Positions 62,027 through 64,000 of a stretch of DNA of 64,000 nucleotides are shown piece by piece. Made by a program: the position numbers and the translations under genes. Position 1 is the stretch's first letter, and the number at the start of each line of letters is the position of its first letter. This DNA is from Lachnospiraceae bacterium. Lineage in GTDB: Bacteria > Bacillota > Clostridia > Lachnospirales > Lachnospiraceae. Location: NCBI GenBank assembly GCA_011960625.1, contig BLMJ01000009.1, positions 1 through 64,000 on the forward strand. Reading direction: 5' to 3'. The notes beneath the pieces were generated by a model. That model saw only the letters and a program-made list of their open reading frames with translations, searched no databases and was not told where the DNA came from.

Positions 62027-62320
62027 ATGACAACAAAGCAGAGAGCCTACCTAAAGGGTCTTGCGATGAAGCTGGAGCCGATTTTTCAAATTGGAAAGAA
62101 CAGCATGACGCCGGAGTTTACCAAGGCGATAGAAGAGGCGCTGGCAACTCGGGAGCTTATCAAGGTCAGTGTGCTTAAGAATTGTGCAGATGACCCTAGG
62201 GCTTTATCGGAGATGATTGCGGAGCGCACGCATGCAGAGGTGGTACAGGTGATCGGGAAGAAGATTGTCCTGTATCGGGAAGGGAAAGATAAAAATAAGA
62301 AGATTGAACTTCCAAGGTAG
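62027..62320 (+). CDS. yhbY: YhbY-family RNA-binding protein
   Basis: MTTKQRAYLKGLAMKLEPIFQIGKN...IGKKIVLYRE. Confidence 0.92.
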   Translation: MTTKQRAYLKGLAMKLEPIFQIGKNSMTPEFTKAIEEALATRELIKVSVLKNCADDPRALSEMIAERTHAEVVQVIGKKIVLYREGKDKNKKIELPR

Positions 62321-62357
62321 AATTACTTAAGAATTTTGGAACGGAGTTGGATAGACT

Positions 62358-62978
62358 ATGAAGATCGGAATTATGGGCGGAACCTTTGATCCGATACACA
62401 ATGGACATCTAATGCTTGGAAAGGCTGCCCTAGAAGCCTTCGGGCTCGACAGAGTCTGGTATATGCCCAATGGGAATCCGCCTCATAAAGACATTTCCTC
62501 AATTGAAACAGATGTAAAAGACAGGGTGGAGATGGTAAGGCTTGCCATATCCTCCTACCGAGAGTTCCGTCTGGAGCCCTATGAGGCTAAGCGGAAGGAA
62601 GTGTCCTATTCTTATAGTACAATGGAGTATTTCAAAGGAATCTACCCAGAGGATGATTTCTACTTCATCATCGGGGCAGATTCGCTGTTTATGATCGATC
62701 AGTGGGTGCACCCAGAAAGAATTTTTCCCACGTGTACCGTCTTGGCGGCTTACCGGGATGAGATTAACACCAGACATGCGATGGAAGAGAAGATTCGTGA
62801 ACTGAATGACACTTACGGCGCCCGTATTCGGCTTTTGGTGACGCCTCTGGTTCGTATCTCCTCCCATGAACTTAGAAAAGATGTCCGTGAGGGCAGAAGC
62901 ATTGAAAGCCGTGTTCCAAAGGCTGTCAACGATTATATTCTGGATAATCACCTTTATGTAGGAGAGAACAGCATATGA
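62358..62978 (+). CDS. nadD: Nicotinate-nucleotide adenylyltransferase
   Basis: IGIMGGTFDPIHNGHL, RISSHELR. Confidence 0.96.
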   Translation: MKIGIMGGTFDPIHNGHLMLGKAALEAFGLDRVWYMPNGNPPHKDISSIETDVKDRVEMVRLAISSYREFRLEPYEAKRKEVSYSYSTMEYFKGIYPEDDFYFIIGADSLFMIDQWVHPERIFPTCTVLAAYRDEINTRHAMEEKIRELNDTYGARIRLLVTPLVRISSHELRKDVREGRSIESRVPKAVNDYILDNHLYVGENSI

Positions 62979-63565
62979 ACCATAAGATCACCAAGATTCG
63001 ACGGAAATTGATGACGGAATTGGACAAGGAGAGGTATGAACATACTCTAGGAGTTATGTACACAGCGGCAGCCCTGGCTATGTGCTATGGGGAGGATATT
63101 GAGAAGGCGCTGATGGCAGGGCTTCTCCACGATTGTGCCAAATGTTTGCCGGGCGACACGAAGATTAAGCTGTGTAAAAAATACCACCTGAGCGTGTCGG
63201 AGATTGAGAGGAGTAATCCAAGCCTTTTGCATGCGAAGCTGGGTGCTTTCCTTGCCGCGAAGAAGTACCATATAAAGGATAAGGAGATTATGAACGCCAT
63301 TGCAAGCCATACCACTGGATGCCCTCATATGTCGCTTCTGGATAAGATTATCTATATTGCCGATTATATGGAGCCAGGTAGAAAAGAGCTTCCCAATATG
63401 GCAGAGGTGCGAAAATTAGCCTTTACCGATATTGATGCCTGCCTGTATCGGATTCTGGAAGATTCCTTAGAATATTTAAACAACAAGAATGTTCCCGTTG
63501 ACCCAATGACGGAGAAAACATATCTTTATTATAAAAGCAAAAGAGAAGCAGGAGAGGAGGTGTAG
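62975..63565 (+). CDS. yqeK: YqeK-family HD-domain hydrolase
   Basis: RYEHTLGVMYTAAAL, LLHDCAK, IASHTTG. Confidence 0.94.
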   Translation: MNHKITKIRRKLMTELDKERYEHTLGVMYTAAALAMCYGEDIEKALMAGLLHDCAKCLPGDTKIKLCKKYHLSVSEIERSNPSLLHAKLGAFLAAKKYHIKDKEIMNAIASHTTGCPHMSLLDKIIYIADYMEPGRKELPNMAEVRKLAFTDIDACLYRILEDSLEYLNNKNVPVDPMTEKTYLYYKSKREAGEEV

Positions 63566-63566
63566 T

Positions 63567-63920
63567 ATGGAGCAGGTAAAAGAGATGGCACGTATTGTTT
63601 ACCATGCGCTGGAGGACAAAAAGGGCGAGGATATCTGTATTATAGATATCGCCGGAATCTCCCCGCTGGCAGATTACTTCATCATCACGAACGGATCCAG
63701 CGACAGCCAGGTAAAGGCGTTGGTTGACAATGTGGAAGAGAAGATGCATAAAGCGGGACATTCGCAGATCCAACGGGAAGGGCTTAAGACCGGAAACTGG
63801 GTGCTTCTGGATTATGGCGATGTGGTTGTCCATGTATTTGATAAGGAGAACCGAGAGTTCTATCATCTGGAGCGGATCTGGAGTGATGGAAAGCGAATAG
63901 AGAGCATCGAAGAGTTGTAG
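63567..63920 (+). CDS. rsfS: Ribosome silencing factor RsfS
   Basis: DIAGISPLADYFIITNGSSDSQVKALVDNVEE, WVLLDYGDVVVHVF. Confidence 0.96.
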   Translation: MEQVKEMARIVYHALEDKKGEDICIIDIAGISPLADYFIITNGSSDSQVKALVDNVEEKMHKAGHSQIQREGLKTGNWVLLDYGDVVVHVFDKENREFYHLERIWSDGKRIESIEEL

Positions 63921-63975
63921 GGGAAACAAAATGCCCTTTATAGATTTATGGTCTATGAAGGGCGTTTTGTTTCCC
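63921..63975 (+). terminator. Likely terminator hairpin after rsfS
   Basis: gggaaacaaaatgccctt...aagggcgttttgtttccc inverted repeat with internal T-run. Confidence 0.65.
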
Positions 63976-64000
63976 AAAGGTTAGTTTTCATTCAAATACC

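Overview
The window is a 64 kb bacterial chromosome segment, most consistent with a spore-forming Firmicute of the Lachnospiraceae type. Almost everything is coded on the + strand. Most of it is conserved housekeeping and sporulation backbone: infB-rbfA-nrnA-truB-ribF, rpsO-pnp, a complete spoIIIAA-AH operon, yqfC-yqfD-phoH-ybeY, miaB / mutS-mutL-miaA, a radical SAM pair, lysC, rplU-prp-rpmA-obg-yhbY-nadD-yqeK-rsfS. About 11 kb of accessory DNA (roughly 28.4-39.5 kb) separates miaB from mutS. It carries a minus-strand GH127-like enzyme, a frameshifted DUF2185 immunity-like gene, a small protein whose termini resemble a ubiquitin-like beta-grasp fold next to a 1714-aa DUF4132-type protein, and a Phd/RelE-type toxin-antitoxin pair. 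A second accessory patch (50.9-53.1 kb) holds an internally deleted rifampin ADP-ribosyltransferase (arr) remnant, absent from the supplied ORF track, and an AAA-ATPase/PD-(D/E)XK protein. Other points of note are a long hairpin in the pnp leader, several long hairpins without U-tracts, and a possible dispersed repeat that supplies stop codons. No rRNA, tRNA, CRISPR array, prophage or transposase was recognised. All family assignments come from reading protein motifs by eye; no database search was run.
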